In this document: positions 1-7,142 of the stretch, piece by piece
Numbering within the stretch: position 1 is the stretch's first letter
Layout: each line of letters starts with the position of its first letter
Assembly: GCA_964511185.1 (NCBI GenBank)
Contig: CAZEDU010000068.1
Span: 1 to 27,871, forward strand
DNA from: CAZEDU01 sp964511185
GTDB taxonomy: Bacteria > Myxococcota > Myxococcia > Myxococcales > Myxococcaceae
Length of the DNA: 27,871 nt
Reading direction: 5' to 3'
Notes under the pieces: generated by a model
Databases searched by the model: none
The model's input: only the letters and a program-made list of their open reading frames with translations
What the model was told of the DNA's origin: nothing
Program-made: the position numbers and the translations under genes

Positions 1-1
1 G

Positions 2-769
2 GGCACGACGTACTACCGCGACTACGACAACGACGGCGTCGGCTCGTCGGAGAGCGGCATCACCCGGAATTGCAGCAAGCCGGCCGGGTATTCGGAGAAG
101 GACGGCGACTGCAACGAGAACGACGAGAAGGTTTATCCGGGCGCTCCCGAGGTCTGTAACAACAAAGACGACAACTGCAACGGCTCGGTGGACGAAGGCA
201 CCGGCCCCGCGCCGTTCTACCCGGACAACGACAAGGACGGCTTCGGCAGCAGGCAGGCCACCGCGGTGGTGACGTGCCCAGGGCCGCCTGGCTACGTGAG
301 CAACAACAACGACTGCAACGACAACGACGCCAACGTGTACCCAGGCGCCAGCGAGACGTGCAACTACAAGGACGACGACTGCGACGGGCGCGTGGACGAG
401 GGCGTGCGCGCGATATGCGGCATCGGCATGTGCGCCCGCGCGTCGGTCTCGTGCAACGCGGCCGACTGCCGGCCCGGTGAGCCGAGCCCGGAGGTGTGCA
501 ACGGCGTCGACGACGACTGCGACGGCGAGATCGACGAAGGCTGCGACGGCGTGACGTTGCCGGACGGCGGCGTCGCCGGAGCGAAGGGCGCAGACGGCGG
601 CGCGAGCCCGACGGGTGGCGGACCGCGGGACGAGATCTCGAGCGGGTGCGCGTCGGCGCCGGCCGCGGTGTTGTGGCTCGGCGTCGTCTGGGTGCTCCTG
701 GCCTGGGCCATGCCACGGCGCGCGCGGCAATCGGCGCGCGGCCGGAAGAAATCACCTATCGTCCGCTGA
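2..769 (+). CDS. MopE-type metal-binding repeat protein with MYXO-CTERM tail (5' partial)
   Basis: The gene enters from the left edge, so its start and any signal peptide are missing; frame 2 is open from base 2 to a TGA at 767-769. The visible protein has two full copies and one partial copy of an Asp/Asn-rich unit: an acidic DxDxDG-like stretch, then DCN(D/E)ND, VYPGA, a Cys, DDxC(D/N)G and VDEG. The copies end near 201, 402 and 543. This matches the putative metal-binding motif family named after the copper-binding MopE protein. A Gly/Ala-rich linker follows, then a tail with a Gly-Cys pair, about 20 hydrophobic residues and an Arg-rich end (about 645-769), which fits MYXO-CTERM. I infer an exported, surface-anchored protein that binds divalent metal; the ligand is unknown. 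The stop is immediately followed by the ATG of the next gene. Confidence 0.85.
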   Translation, partial: GTTYYRDYDNDGVGSSESGITRNCSKPAGYSEKDGDCNENDEKVYPGAPEVCNNKDDNCNGSVDEGTGPAPFYPDNDKDGFGSRQATAVVTCPGPPGYVSNNNDCNDNDANVYPGASETCNYKDDDCDGRVDEGVRAICGIGMCARASVSCNAADCRPGEPSPEVCNGVDDDCDGEIDEGCDGVTLPDGGVAGAKGADGGASPTGGGPRDEISSGCASAPAAVLWLGVVWVLLAWAMPRRARQSARGRKKSPIVR

Positions 770-2137
770 ATGATTCGCATCGCAGGCGGGCAGGGCATGT
801 ACGGCGACCACGCGCCGTCCATTCGCGGTTTGCTCGAAGCAGGCGTCGACTACCTGTGCCTTGAAGCGCTGGCCGAGCTGACGCTGGCGATTCTGCAGAA
901 GGATCGCCAGAGAGATCCGACCGCGGGCTTCACCAAAGACCTCGACGCGTACCTGTCGATCGCGCTGCCGTACGTCGCGCAGGGCAAGGTGAAGCTCATC
1001 ACCAACGCCGGCGGCATCAACGTCGGCGGCGCGGCCGAGGCCGCGGTCCAGCGGGCCGGTGCGCTCGGGCTCAAGGGCCTCAAGATCGCCGCGGTGACGG
1101 GCGACGACGTGCGCGGCCGGCTCGAGGCGATGCGCGCGGAAGGCGCCTCGCTCGAGAACGCCGAGACGGGGCAGCCCTGGTCCGAGCTGCCCGCGCCGCC
1201 GCTCTTCGCGAACGCGTACTTGGGCGCGCAGCCCATCGTGCGCGCGCTCGAGCAGGGCGCGAACGTGGTGATCACCGGCCGCGTGGCGGACGCGTCCTTG
1301 TTCCTCGCGCCGATGGTGTACGAGTTCGGCTGGCGCGCCGACGCGTGGGACAAGCTCGCCGCGGGCGTGCTCGTCGGGCACCTCTCGGAGTGCGCGGGGC
1401 AGTCGACGGGCGGAAACCTCTCGGGCGCGTGGTGGAAGGTGCCCGACCCGTGGAGCTTCGGCTACCCGATCGCCGAGTGCGAGCCGGACGGCACCGCGGT
1501 GCTGACCAAGGCGGCGGGCACCGGCGGCCGCGTGAGCTTCGACACCGTTCGCCACCAGCTCCTCTACGAGGTGCATGACCCGAAGCGCTACCTCACGCCC
1601 GACGTGGTGGCGGACTTCACCTCGGTGAAGGTGGAGGACTTGGGCGACGACCGCGTGCGGCTGTCGGGCTGTCGCGGCGCGCCGGCACCGGCGGCGCTCA
1701 AGGCGCTCGTCGCGTATCCGAGCGGGTTCAGCGCCGAGGCGCGCGCGGCGTTCGGCTGGCCCGACGCGTACGCCAAGGCCCGCGCGGCGGCGGCGATCTT
1801 CCGAAAGCGGGTCGCGCTCGCCGGGCTCCCAGTCGACGAGTGGCACGAAGAGTTCTGGGGCGTGAACGCGCTCCACGGCGCGATGGTCCCCACCGCCGGC
1901 GCGGACGAGGCGCCCGAGGTGGTGCTGCGGATCGCCTGGCGCTGCGCCGACGCCAAGACGGCGGCGCGGGTGGCGCGTGAGATGCCACCGCTGGCGCTGT
2001 CGGCGCCGCCCTTCGGCATGACCACCTTCGGCCGCGGCATCTTCGAGAGCCCCAGCGAGCTGGTCGGCCTGTGGCCCACGCTCTTGCCTCGGGCGCTGGT
2101 GGAGCGCGAGGTCCTGGTGCAAATGACGGAGGTCTGA
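770..2137 (+). CDS. AtuA-family protein, large N-terminal part (DUF1446)
   Basis: This 455-residue protein begins MIRIAGGQGMYGD, followed by a Leu/Glu-rich segment containing YLCLEALAELT and then ITNAGGINVGG. These are hallmarks of the DUF1446 region of AtuA, known from acyclic terpene (citronellol/geraniol) catabolism, although the biochemical role of most family members is unresolved. Many AtuA-like proteins carry a small C-terminal ferredoxin-fold domain; here that domain is absent and is encoded separately at 2856-3212. The ATG directly abuts the TGA of the preceding gene. I see no good ribosome binding site, so initiation may depend on upstream translation; the start is favoured because the conserved N-terminal motif begins there. 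No other atu genes (carboxylase subunits, ligase) are visible, so a role in terpene degradation is not established. Confidence 0.85.
   Translation: MIRIAGGQGMYGDHAPSIRGLLEAGVDYLCLEALAELTLAILQKDRQRDPTAGFTKDLDAYLSIALPYVAQGKVKLITNAGGINVGGAAEAAVQRAGALGLKGLKIAAVTGDDVRGRLEAMRAEGASLENAETGQPWSELPAPPLFANAYLGAQPIVRALEQGANVVITGRVADASLFLAPMVYEFGWRADAWDKLAAGVLVGHLSECAGQSTGGNLSGAWWKVPDPWSFGYPIAECEPDGTAVLTKAAGTGGRVSFDTVRHQLLYEVHDPKRYLTPDVVADFTSVKVEDLGDDRVRLSGCRGAPAPAALKALVAYPSGFSAEARAAFGWPDAYAKARAAAAIFRKRVALAGLPVDEWHEEFWGVNALHGAMVPTAGADEAPEVVLRIAWRCADAKTAARVAREMPPLALSAPPFGMTTFGRGIFESPSELVGLWPTLLPRALVEREVLVQMTEV
2128..2132 (+). promoter_or_regulatory. Shine-Dalgarno deciding the GTG start of the DUF2652 gene
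   Basis: GGAGG lies 10 nt before a GTG at 2143, inside the last codons of the AtuA-like gene. An ATG at 2071 in the same frame would give a longer product, but its extra 24 residues are low-complexity and lie within the AtuA reading frame. Confidence 0.7.
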
Positions 2138-2142
2138 CGACT

Positions 2143-2856
2143 GTGCCGCGCGCGCTCCTGCTCATCGCCGACATCAGCGGCTACACCCGGTTCATCTCCA
2201 GCCATCGCTTCAGCTTGGCGCACGCGCAGGACGCGGTGGCGCGGCTGCTCGAGGCGATCATCGACTCGGCCAAGCCCTTCCAGCTGGCCAAGCTCGAGGG
2301 CGACGCGGCGTTCCTGTACGCGGAAGGCGCGGGCGGCGCGCCGCTGCTCGAGTCGGTCAAGAGCATTCGGCGGGCCTTCGCCGCGCGCCGGCGGAAGCTG
2401 ACCGAGCGCAGCGCGCTGTGCTCGTGCAGCGCGTGCACGCAAGTCGGCTCGCTGCAGCTCAAGTTCGTCGCGCACGAAGGGGAGATCGCTTACCAACGCG
2501 TCAAGCGGTTCACCGAGCTCGCGGGCCTGGATGTGATTCTGGTGCACCGGATGCTGAAGAACGAGGTGCCGATTTCGGAGTACGTGCTGGTCACGGATGT
2601 TTTGAAGCAGACGCTGCCGGGTGGCTCTTCTACGCCGCTCACCCACGACTTCGAGGGCATTGGTCCGACGCAGACGCACTACGCGCCGCTCGAGGCGCTG
2701 GCGCCGGTGCGCTTGGGAGAGCCGCCGCCGGCGGGCTGGGTGGGCCGCCTGCTGGAGAAGGCGGCGCTCGAGCTGCGGTCGGTTCCGTACCTGCTGGGGT
2801 GGAGGAAGGCGTGTGAGACGTTTCGCAACGTCACCATCGAGGACGAGGGACACTGA
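2143..2856 (+). CDS. DUF2652 / class III cyclase-like protein
   Basis: The 237-residue product starts at GTG 2143. Its N-terminus reads LLLIADISGYTRF, typical of the class III adenylate/guanylate cyclase fold and of DUF2652. Asp10 in ADISGYT and Asp54 in EGDA are at the positions where cyclases hold catalytic metal. A CxCxxC cluster (Cys93, Cys95, Cys98) precedes a KFVAHEGE segment, a combination I recall from DUF2652 proteins. Whether it makes a cyclic nucleotide is unknown; DUF2652 members may be non-catalytic. The gene sits between two halves of an AtuA-like protein, 5 nt after the first and overlapping the second by one base (TGATG), so the three are probably co-translated. No signal peptide or membrane segment is visible, so it is likely cytoplasmic. 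Confidence 0.8.
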   Translation: MPRALLLIADISGYTRFISSHRFSLAHAQDAVARLLEAIIDSAKPFQLAKLEGDAAFLYAEGAGGAPLLESVKSIRRAFAARRRKLTERSALCSCSACTQVGSLQLKFVAHEGEIAYQRVKRFTELAGLDVILVHRMLKNEVPISEYVLVTDVLKQTLPGGSSTPLTHDFEGIGPTQTHYAPLEALAPVRLGEPPPAGWVGRLLEKAALELRSVPYLLGWRKACETFRNVTIEDEGH

Positions 2857-3212
2857 TGCCGAAGCTTCTTCTGCGCGACCTCTGCCAGGTGCGCTCGGGC
2901 GACAAGGGCGACACGAGCAACATCGCCCTCTTCGCGAACGACGCGGCGGCGTACGCGGCCATTCGCGACCAGGTGACGGCGGAGCGGGTGAAGGCGCACT
3001 TTGGCGCGCTGGTGCGCGGCGAGGTGCTCCGCTACGAGGCGGAGAACGTCTGGGCGCTCAACTTCGTGATGCGCCAGGCGCTGGGCGGAGGCGGGGCGCG
3101 CTCGCTCCGGTCGGACAATCTGGGCAAGACGCTCGGCGGCGCGCTGCTGCGGATGGAGATTGAGGTGCCCGAGGAGGTCTTTCGGGCCGCGCCGCGGTAT
3201 CGGGCCTCGTGA
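2856..3212 (+). CDS. AtuA-like small ferredoxin-fold domain protein
   Basis: This 118-residue protein opens with a short strand, then RSGDKGDTSNIALFAND. That RSGDKGDxxNI signature belongs to the small AtuA-like domain normally fused to the C-terminus of the DUF1446 region. Here it is a separate gene, so 770-2137 plus 2856-3212 correspond to one split AtuA protein. Its ATG overlaps the TGA of the DUF2652 gene by one base, implying translational coupling. The two AtuA pieces probably assemble into one complex. It is cytoplasmic by appearance. The stop lies 7 nt from the end of the convergent gene at 3220-3804. Confidence 0.82.
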   Translation: MPKLLLRDLCQVRSGDKGDTSNIALFANDAAAYAAIRDQVTAERVKAHFGALVRGEVLRYEAENVWALNFVMRQALGGGGARSLRSDNLGKTLGGALLRMEIEVPEEVFRAAPRYRAS

Positions 3213-3219
3213 GGGACGT

Positions 3220-3804
3220 TTAGAAAGCAGGCGGCAGCGGGAGCTCGTTCTTCTTCTCGAGCTTGTACATGCGGCGCACTGCGCGCAGCTCCTTGAGCAC
3301 GCGGCCCCGGACGTCTGACACCTCGACCTCGACGTGCGCGGAGTCGCCGAACGCGGCGCGCAACGCGGTGAGCCGCCCGACGCCCTGCAGGGTGATGTAG
3401 CGGCCGGTGCGCGGATCACGGACCACCTGAATCTGATCAATGGAGGGGATGATCTCGTCCGCCTGCGCGCGCGTGAGCAAAACGACGTTCGGGTATCGCG
3501 GGTGGCGCAGCTTCGGCGCTGCCGCTTTCAGTCGGTGGATCCGCTCCTGCATCTTGGCGGTGGGATGCCGCGTCACGGGGTGCAACATGTCGACGCGCGC
3601 CAACGGGATCACCTCGACTTGGGTCTTGTACCGCATGCGGCGGGCGAGCTCGGACACGACGAGCAGCCGCTGCCAGTCCGGGCGAACGGCGATGTCCAAC
3701 ACCAACGGTAACTTGCGAGACCAGTACTCGGCGATGCGCGCCCAGCGGCGCGGGGCTGGCTGGGATGCTCGAGTGCGAGGGGGCAACCGAAGACGAGCGA
3801 GCAT
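3220..3804 (-). CDS. Possible ParB/sulfiredoxin-fold protein
   Basis: The 194-residue product has an Arg-rich N-terminus, a VEVIPLARVD segment near the middle, and RYITLQGVGRLTALRAAFG further on. The spacing and the G-x-GRLxALRAAFG motif resemble the ParB N-terminal (ParBc) fold, where a lid-strand segment precedes a GHxR-type motif; the usual His of GHHR is Val-Gly here. There is no recognisable helix-turn-helix DNA-binding domain and no ParA neighbour, so it is not a chromosome-partition ParB. I see no clear ribosome binding site before the ATG at 3804. The region upstream carries the hexanucleotide repeats described separately. It could equally be an uncharacterised myxobacterial family. 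Confidence 0.5.
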   Translation of the reverse strand: MLARLRLPPRTRASQPAPRRWARIAEYWSRKLPLVLDIAVRPDWQRLLVVSELARRMRYKTQVEVIPLARVDMLHPVTRHPTAKMQERIHRLKAAAPKLRHPRYPNVVLLTRAQADEIIPSIDQIQVVRDPRTGRYITLQGVGRLTALRAAFGDSAHVEVEVSDVRGRVLKELRAVRRMYKLEKKNELPLPPAF

Positions 3805-3879
3805 GTCGAGGGCGTAGGATGGTTGTCGCTATTGTCGATGTGTGCGAGCTGAATGTTTCTGGTGGACTGGGCGGGCTAA

Positions 3880-3980
3880 AGGCCGTTCACGTCGCCGACG
3901 CCGTTCAGGTCAACGTCAACGTCAACGTCAACGGTAGACGTGGTCGTGGTCGTGGTCGTGGTCGTGAACGTGAACGGCCT
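3880..3980. repeat. Hexanucleotide tandem repeats enclosed by a 13-bp inverted repeat
   Basis: A perfect 13-bp inverted repeat, AGGCCGTTCACGT (3880-3892) and its reverse complement (3968-3980), encloses (GTCAAC)x4 at 3909-3932 and (GTGGTC)x4 at 3940-3963; two GTGAAC units (3964-3975) overlap the right arm. It lies 15 nt beyond the 3' end of the minus-strand hydrolase gene and upstream of the minus-strand ParB-like gene. It could be a large cruciform or hairpin, a transcription end or a slippage-prone tract. No coding role is supported. Confidence 0.8.
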
Positions 3981-3994
3981 CGCCCCGCCTTCGC

Positions 3995-5368
3995 TTAGTG
4001 CCAGGGAATCGGATGGGTCACCGCGGCCGCCTCAAAAGGCGCGCCGGCGCCCTGGAAGGTCGCCCACGTGTCGCCGCTGGTTTGACCTTCGGGCGCCATG
4101 TCGAGATACGCCGAGGCGTAGATCGCGATCCCCGGAGCGCTCGTAGCCCGCGCGTGTGCGATGCGCGCGGCGATGCGCGGAGGTTGCGGCTTGCTGCTCC
4201 CCGAGTCGATGGCGTGCATGCCGGCGATGATGAAGCGGCCGTTGGCGCCCGCGAGGAACCCGTCGAGCAGCTTCGCCCAGTCGGTGCAGCCGCTGTTCAA
4301 GTCCCAGTACATCATGGGCACCAACGCGTCCATGATGCCCGCCTTCGTCCAGCCAAGAGAGTCTTGGTAGTAGTTCTTGAAGCCCTGCGACGTGTTGCAG
4401 CCGGGCAGCGGCTGGTAGATGCCCCAGACCGCGGCGGAGTAGAGCGCCTTGGGCCGGTGCTGGTGAAGCACCGCGCCGATCTCCGCCACCGCGCGCGTGA
4501 CCTGGCCGCGCTGCCAGTCGGCGTAGCTGGGCCGAGGCTGAGTCTCCGCGGCGTAGGCCGCCAGGCTGGCCGGGTCATGCGAGTACGACTCGCCCGGGTA
4601 ACGCACGCGGTCCAGGTGAAGACCGTCGATGGCGTAGTCCTTCACGAGCTCGGTGGCGACCTGCACCAGGTGCTGCCGCACGAGCGGGTTGCCGGGCGAG
4701 AGCCAGTAGTACTCGCTGTCGACGCTGGTGCCGCTGGAGGTCACGGCGATGGCCTCTGGATTCGCGCGCAGAAAATGTTCGGGCGCTCCCGCAGCGGACG
4801 CTTCGGGCAGCACGCATGAATCGGCGCGTCCCTGCTCCGGCCGGCAAGCGCAGGTGCCGGCGGCGCCGCAGCCCGCGGGCGGCGTCCACCCGGCGAAGAC
4901 GTTCCAGTACGCGTGCAGCTCGATGCCGCGCGCGTGCGCCTCGTCGATGGCGAGCTGCAGCGGGTCCCACCCCGGATCTTTTCCAAGCACGCCGGTGAGC
5001 CGCTTCGCCCAGGGAACGAGCGACGAGCGGTAGTACGCGTCGCCGTTGCCTCGAATCTGGAAGAAGACGACGTTGAAGCCGGCGTCCGCCGCCTTCTGAA
5101 TCAGCCGCTTCACATCGGCGGGCTTGCTGTAGGCGAAGCGGGTCACCCAGACCGCGCGGAACTCCTTCGGCTTGGGCGGCGTTTCGGGCTCCGGCTCGCC
5201 CGCGTCGGGCGCGGTGGTTTGTTGGAGGCCGGGCACCGAGGCGTCGGGTGACATCTTGACGGCCGCCGGGCTGTCCCCGGCCGGGCTCGGCTCGTTGGGC
5301 GCTTGGCCTCCGATGTCACAACCCACGGCGAGGACCGCGACGACGAGCCCGATGATCAAGCGTGACAA
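3995..5368 (-). CDS. GHL10-type (DUF187-like) glycoside hydrolase lipoprotein
   Basis: I place the start at TTG 5368, giving 457 residues, because AGGAG (5377-5381) sits 8 nt upstream and the protein then opens with a short basic end and a lipoprotein signal ending LAVGC (Cys17). The longer open frame to 5569 adds low-complexity sequence. A Pro/Ala/Asp-rich linker leads to FRAVWVTRF near residue 69, then NVVFFQIRGNGDAYYRS, and DGLHLDRVRYPG at 248-259. These are typical of the glycosyl-hydrolase-like 10 family (YngK/DUF187-like), TIM-barrel proteins thought to act on cell-wall or other polysaccharides. The substrate is unknown. Asp follows the lipid-bearing Cys, a position that favours inner-membrane retention in enterics; the rule may differ in myxobacteria. 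It most likely acts in the periplasm. Confidence 0.87.
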   Translation of the reverse strand: MSRLIIGLVVAVLAVGCDIGGQAPNEPSPAGDSPAAVKMSPDASVPGLQQTTAPDAGEPEPETPPKPKEFRAVWVTRFAYSKPADVKRLIQKAADAGFNVVFFQIRGNGDAYYRSSLVPWAKRLTGVLGKDPGWDPLQLAIDEAHARGIELHAYWNVFAGWTPPAGCGAAGTCACRPEQGRADSCVLPEASAAGAPEHFLRANPEAIAVTSSGTSVDSEYYWLSPGNPLVRQHLVQVATELVKDYAIDGLHLDRVRYPGESYSHDPASLAAYAAETQPRPSYADWQRGQVTRAVAEIGAVLHQHRPKALYSAAVWGIYQPLPGCNTSQGFKNYYQDSLGWTKAGIMDALVPMMYWDLNSGCTDWAKLLDGFLAGANGRFIIAGMHAIDSGSSKPQPPRIAARIAHARATSAPGIAIYASAYLDMAPEGQTSGDTWATFQGAGAPFEAAAVTHPIPWH

Positions 5369-5479
5369 GCGATTTGCTCCTGGCGCATGGCGCGGAAGGT
5401 CTGTCGACCGACTGCGTCCTAAGACGGCGGGCAGTATCGGCACCCTGGTCCGACCTGGCCAGCCGTCGCGCTCGGGCGT

Positions 5480-5497
5480 CGTCACCCGCTCGTGACG
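5480..5497. promoter_or_regulatory. Small inverted repeat in a divergent intergenic region
   Basis: CGTCAC (5480-5485) and GTGACG (5492-5497) form a 6-bp dyad with a 6-nt spacer, in the 287-bp region between the divergent hydrolase (3995-5368) and OmpA-family (5656-7107) genes. It could be an operator, but short dyads arise by chance in GC-rich DNA. I see nothing else in this intergenic stretch and no convincing sigma-70 promoter. Confidence 0.25.
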
Positions 5498-5655
5498 CCA
5501 AAGGCCTACCTGGGGTCGCCGAGACCTCGAGGCAGGGCAGCACCCAGTGGTCGCGTGTGGTCGCGGCATCGCGCGCGCGAGGCGTGCTCGGCGGTTAGCG
5601 GCCTGGGTCGCTTCGGCGAGCGGGTTGCAGTGCCCACGACCCAGAGGGGTGACCC

Positions 5656-7107
5656 ATGGGTTCTCAGAGCTCGGTTCGCAGTGCGGCGTTGGCGTGGGTG
5701 GAGCGCGTCGTCCTCACGGCCTGCATCGTCTTCGGCCTTGGCGCGCGCGCTCAGAGCTTCGTGCCGCCGCCTGGCTTCGACTTGGAGCGGCTGTCGCTCA
5801 ACCCGTCCGCCGGCGCGAGCTTGATCGCCTCGACCGGTGACGTGCTCGAGCGCGGCCAGCTGCGCGTGTCGGTGCTGGGCCACTACCAGCACGAGCCGCT
5901 GGTGCTCCGCCGCGACACCGGCGAGCGCATCGGCGCGGCGGTGAGCCAGCGCGTCGACTCGCGGCTGCTCGCGGCGTGGTCGCCCATCGAGCGGCTGGAG
6001 CTCTCGGCGCACCTGCCCGTCATTTGGGCCCAGCGCGGCGACGACCTGACCGGGGTAGGCATCGCGGATCCGTCCGGGGTGAGCCTGGGCACCGGCTGGC
6101 TCGGCGTGCGCTACGGCCTGCTCGAGCAACGCGCCGGCGCTCCCATCGACTTGGCCGCGCAGCTCGGGGTGGGGATTCCGCTCGGCTCGAGCCGCGCCTT
6201 CGCCAGCGACGAGGCGTTCGCCGCGCAGCCGCGCGTGGGGTTGGGACGCCGGGTGGGCCCGATTCGGTTGGGCGGAGAGGTGGGCCTCGAGCTGTCGCCG
6301 CGCCGTGGCGACGCGACGTCCGCGCTCGGCAACGCCGTCACCACCGCGCTGGCCTTCACCACGCTGGGCAAGGGGCTGCGCGGAGAGGTGGTCGCGCGGG
6401 GGGCCTACTTCTTCGGGGGCGCGGGCGCGCCCTTCGCCGGCGACGTCCTGGCGGGAGGGCGGGTGCCGCTCGGCCGGCTCGAGCTGTTCGCGCTCGGCGG
6501 ACCGGGCATGGGCAACGCGCCGGGCAACCCGGCCTTTCGCGTGCTCGCCGGGGTGGCCTGGGGGACGCGGCCGCCCGCGCCGCCGCCCGCGCTGCGCGTC
6601 GAGGCCCCCTTGGCCGGCTCGGACGAGGAGCGACTCCAGGACGACGTCGACGCTTGCGCGGGTGAGCCAGGCCCTGGCTGCCCGGTGGCGGTCGCCGAGG
6701 TGACGCCGCCCGCGGAGCCTCAGAAGGTGCGCATCGTCGAGAGCGGCCTGTGGGTCGAAGAGAAGCTCCACTTCGCCACCGGCAAGGCCGACGTCCTCCC
6801 CACCTCGTTCGACGTCCTCGACCGGGTGGCGAAGGTGCTGATCGACAACCCGCAGGTCGGGGTGTTGACGGTGGAGGGCCACACCGACTCGGTCGGCAAC
6901 CCCGCGCGCAACAAGCGGCTGTCGCTCCGCCGCGCCGAGGCGATTCGCGCCGAGCTCATCGAGCGCGGCGTTTCAGGCGAGCGGCTGGTGACGAAGGGCC
7001 ACGGCGCCGAGCAGCCGATCGCGGACAACCGCACGCCCGAAGGGCGCGAGCAGAACCGCCGCGTCGAGTTCCGCTTCCAGGTTCAAGCGCCGCAGAGGCC
7101 CCAATGA
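5656..7107 (+). CDS. OmpA-family outer-membrane protein
   Basis: The 483-residue protein starts at ATG 5656 after an AGAGGGG ribosome binding site (5643-5649). An N-terminal hydrophobic stretch ending near residue 33 looks like a signal peptide. Residues about 34-310 alternate polar and hydrophobic residues with many Gly turns, as in a beta-barrel. An Asp/Glu/Pro-rich linker with Cys residues follows, then a C-terminal OmpA domain from about residue 370, containing EGHTDSVGN, an LSxxRAEAI segment, GHGAEQPI and NRRVEF. That domain binds the diaminopimelate of peptidoglycan in characterised homologues. It therefore probably links outer membrane and cell wall. The next gene begins 35 nt after the stop on the same strand, so this protein may help place or export the giant repeat protein; that is inference from adjacency. 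Confidence 0.9.
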   Translation: MGSQSSVRSAALAWVERVVLTACIVFGLGARAQSFVPPPGFDLERLSLNPSAGASLIASTGDVLERGQLRVSVLGHYQHEPLVLRRDTGERIGAAVSQRVDSRLLAAWSPIERLELSAHLPVIWAQRGDDLTGVGIADPSGVSLGTGWLGVRYGLLEQRAGAPIDLAAQLGVGIPLGSSRAFASDEAFAAQPRVGLGRRVGPIRLGGEVGLELSPRRGDATSALGNAVTTALAFTTLGKGLRGEVVARGAYFFGGAGAPFAGDVLAGGRVPLGRLELFALGGPGMGNAPGNPAFRVLAGVAWGTRPPAPPPALRVEAPLAGSDEERLQDDVDACAGEPGPGCPVAVAEVTPPAEPQKVRIVESGLWVEEKLHFATGKADVLPTSFDVLDRVAKVLIDNPQVGVLTVEGHTDSVGNPARNKRLSLRRAEAIRAELIERGVSGERLVTKGHGAEQPIADNRTPEGREQNRRVEFRFQVQAPQRPQ

Positions 7108-7130
7108 GTCCCCCCCGAAAGAGCACGAAG

Positions 7131-7135
7131 AAGGA
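7131..7135 (+). promoter_or_regulatory. Shine-Dalgarno of the giant repeat protein
   Basis: AAGGA lies 7 nt upstream of ATG 7143 and supports that start. An earlier ATG at 7104, overlapping the OmpA stop as ATGA, would add 13 charged residues before the signal peptide and has no comparable site. Confidence 0.6.
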
Positions 7136-7142
7136 AACCGCC

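Noticed and set aside
3765..3998. A short ORF through the hexanucleotide repeats (Val-Asn and Arg-Gly runs)
   Set aside because: It is translation of simple repeats, overlaps the neighbouring gene start, and has no ribosome binding site or recognisable product.
6750..7142. An upstream extension of the giant protein's frame
   Set aside because: It overlaps the OmpA domain coding region and encodes Arg-rich shadow sequence. The ribosome binding site at 7131-7135 and a signal peptide mark the start at 7143.
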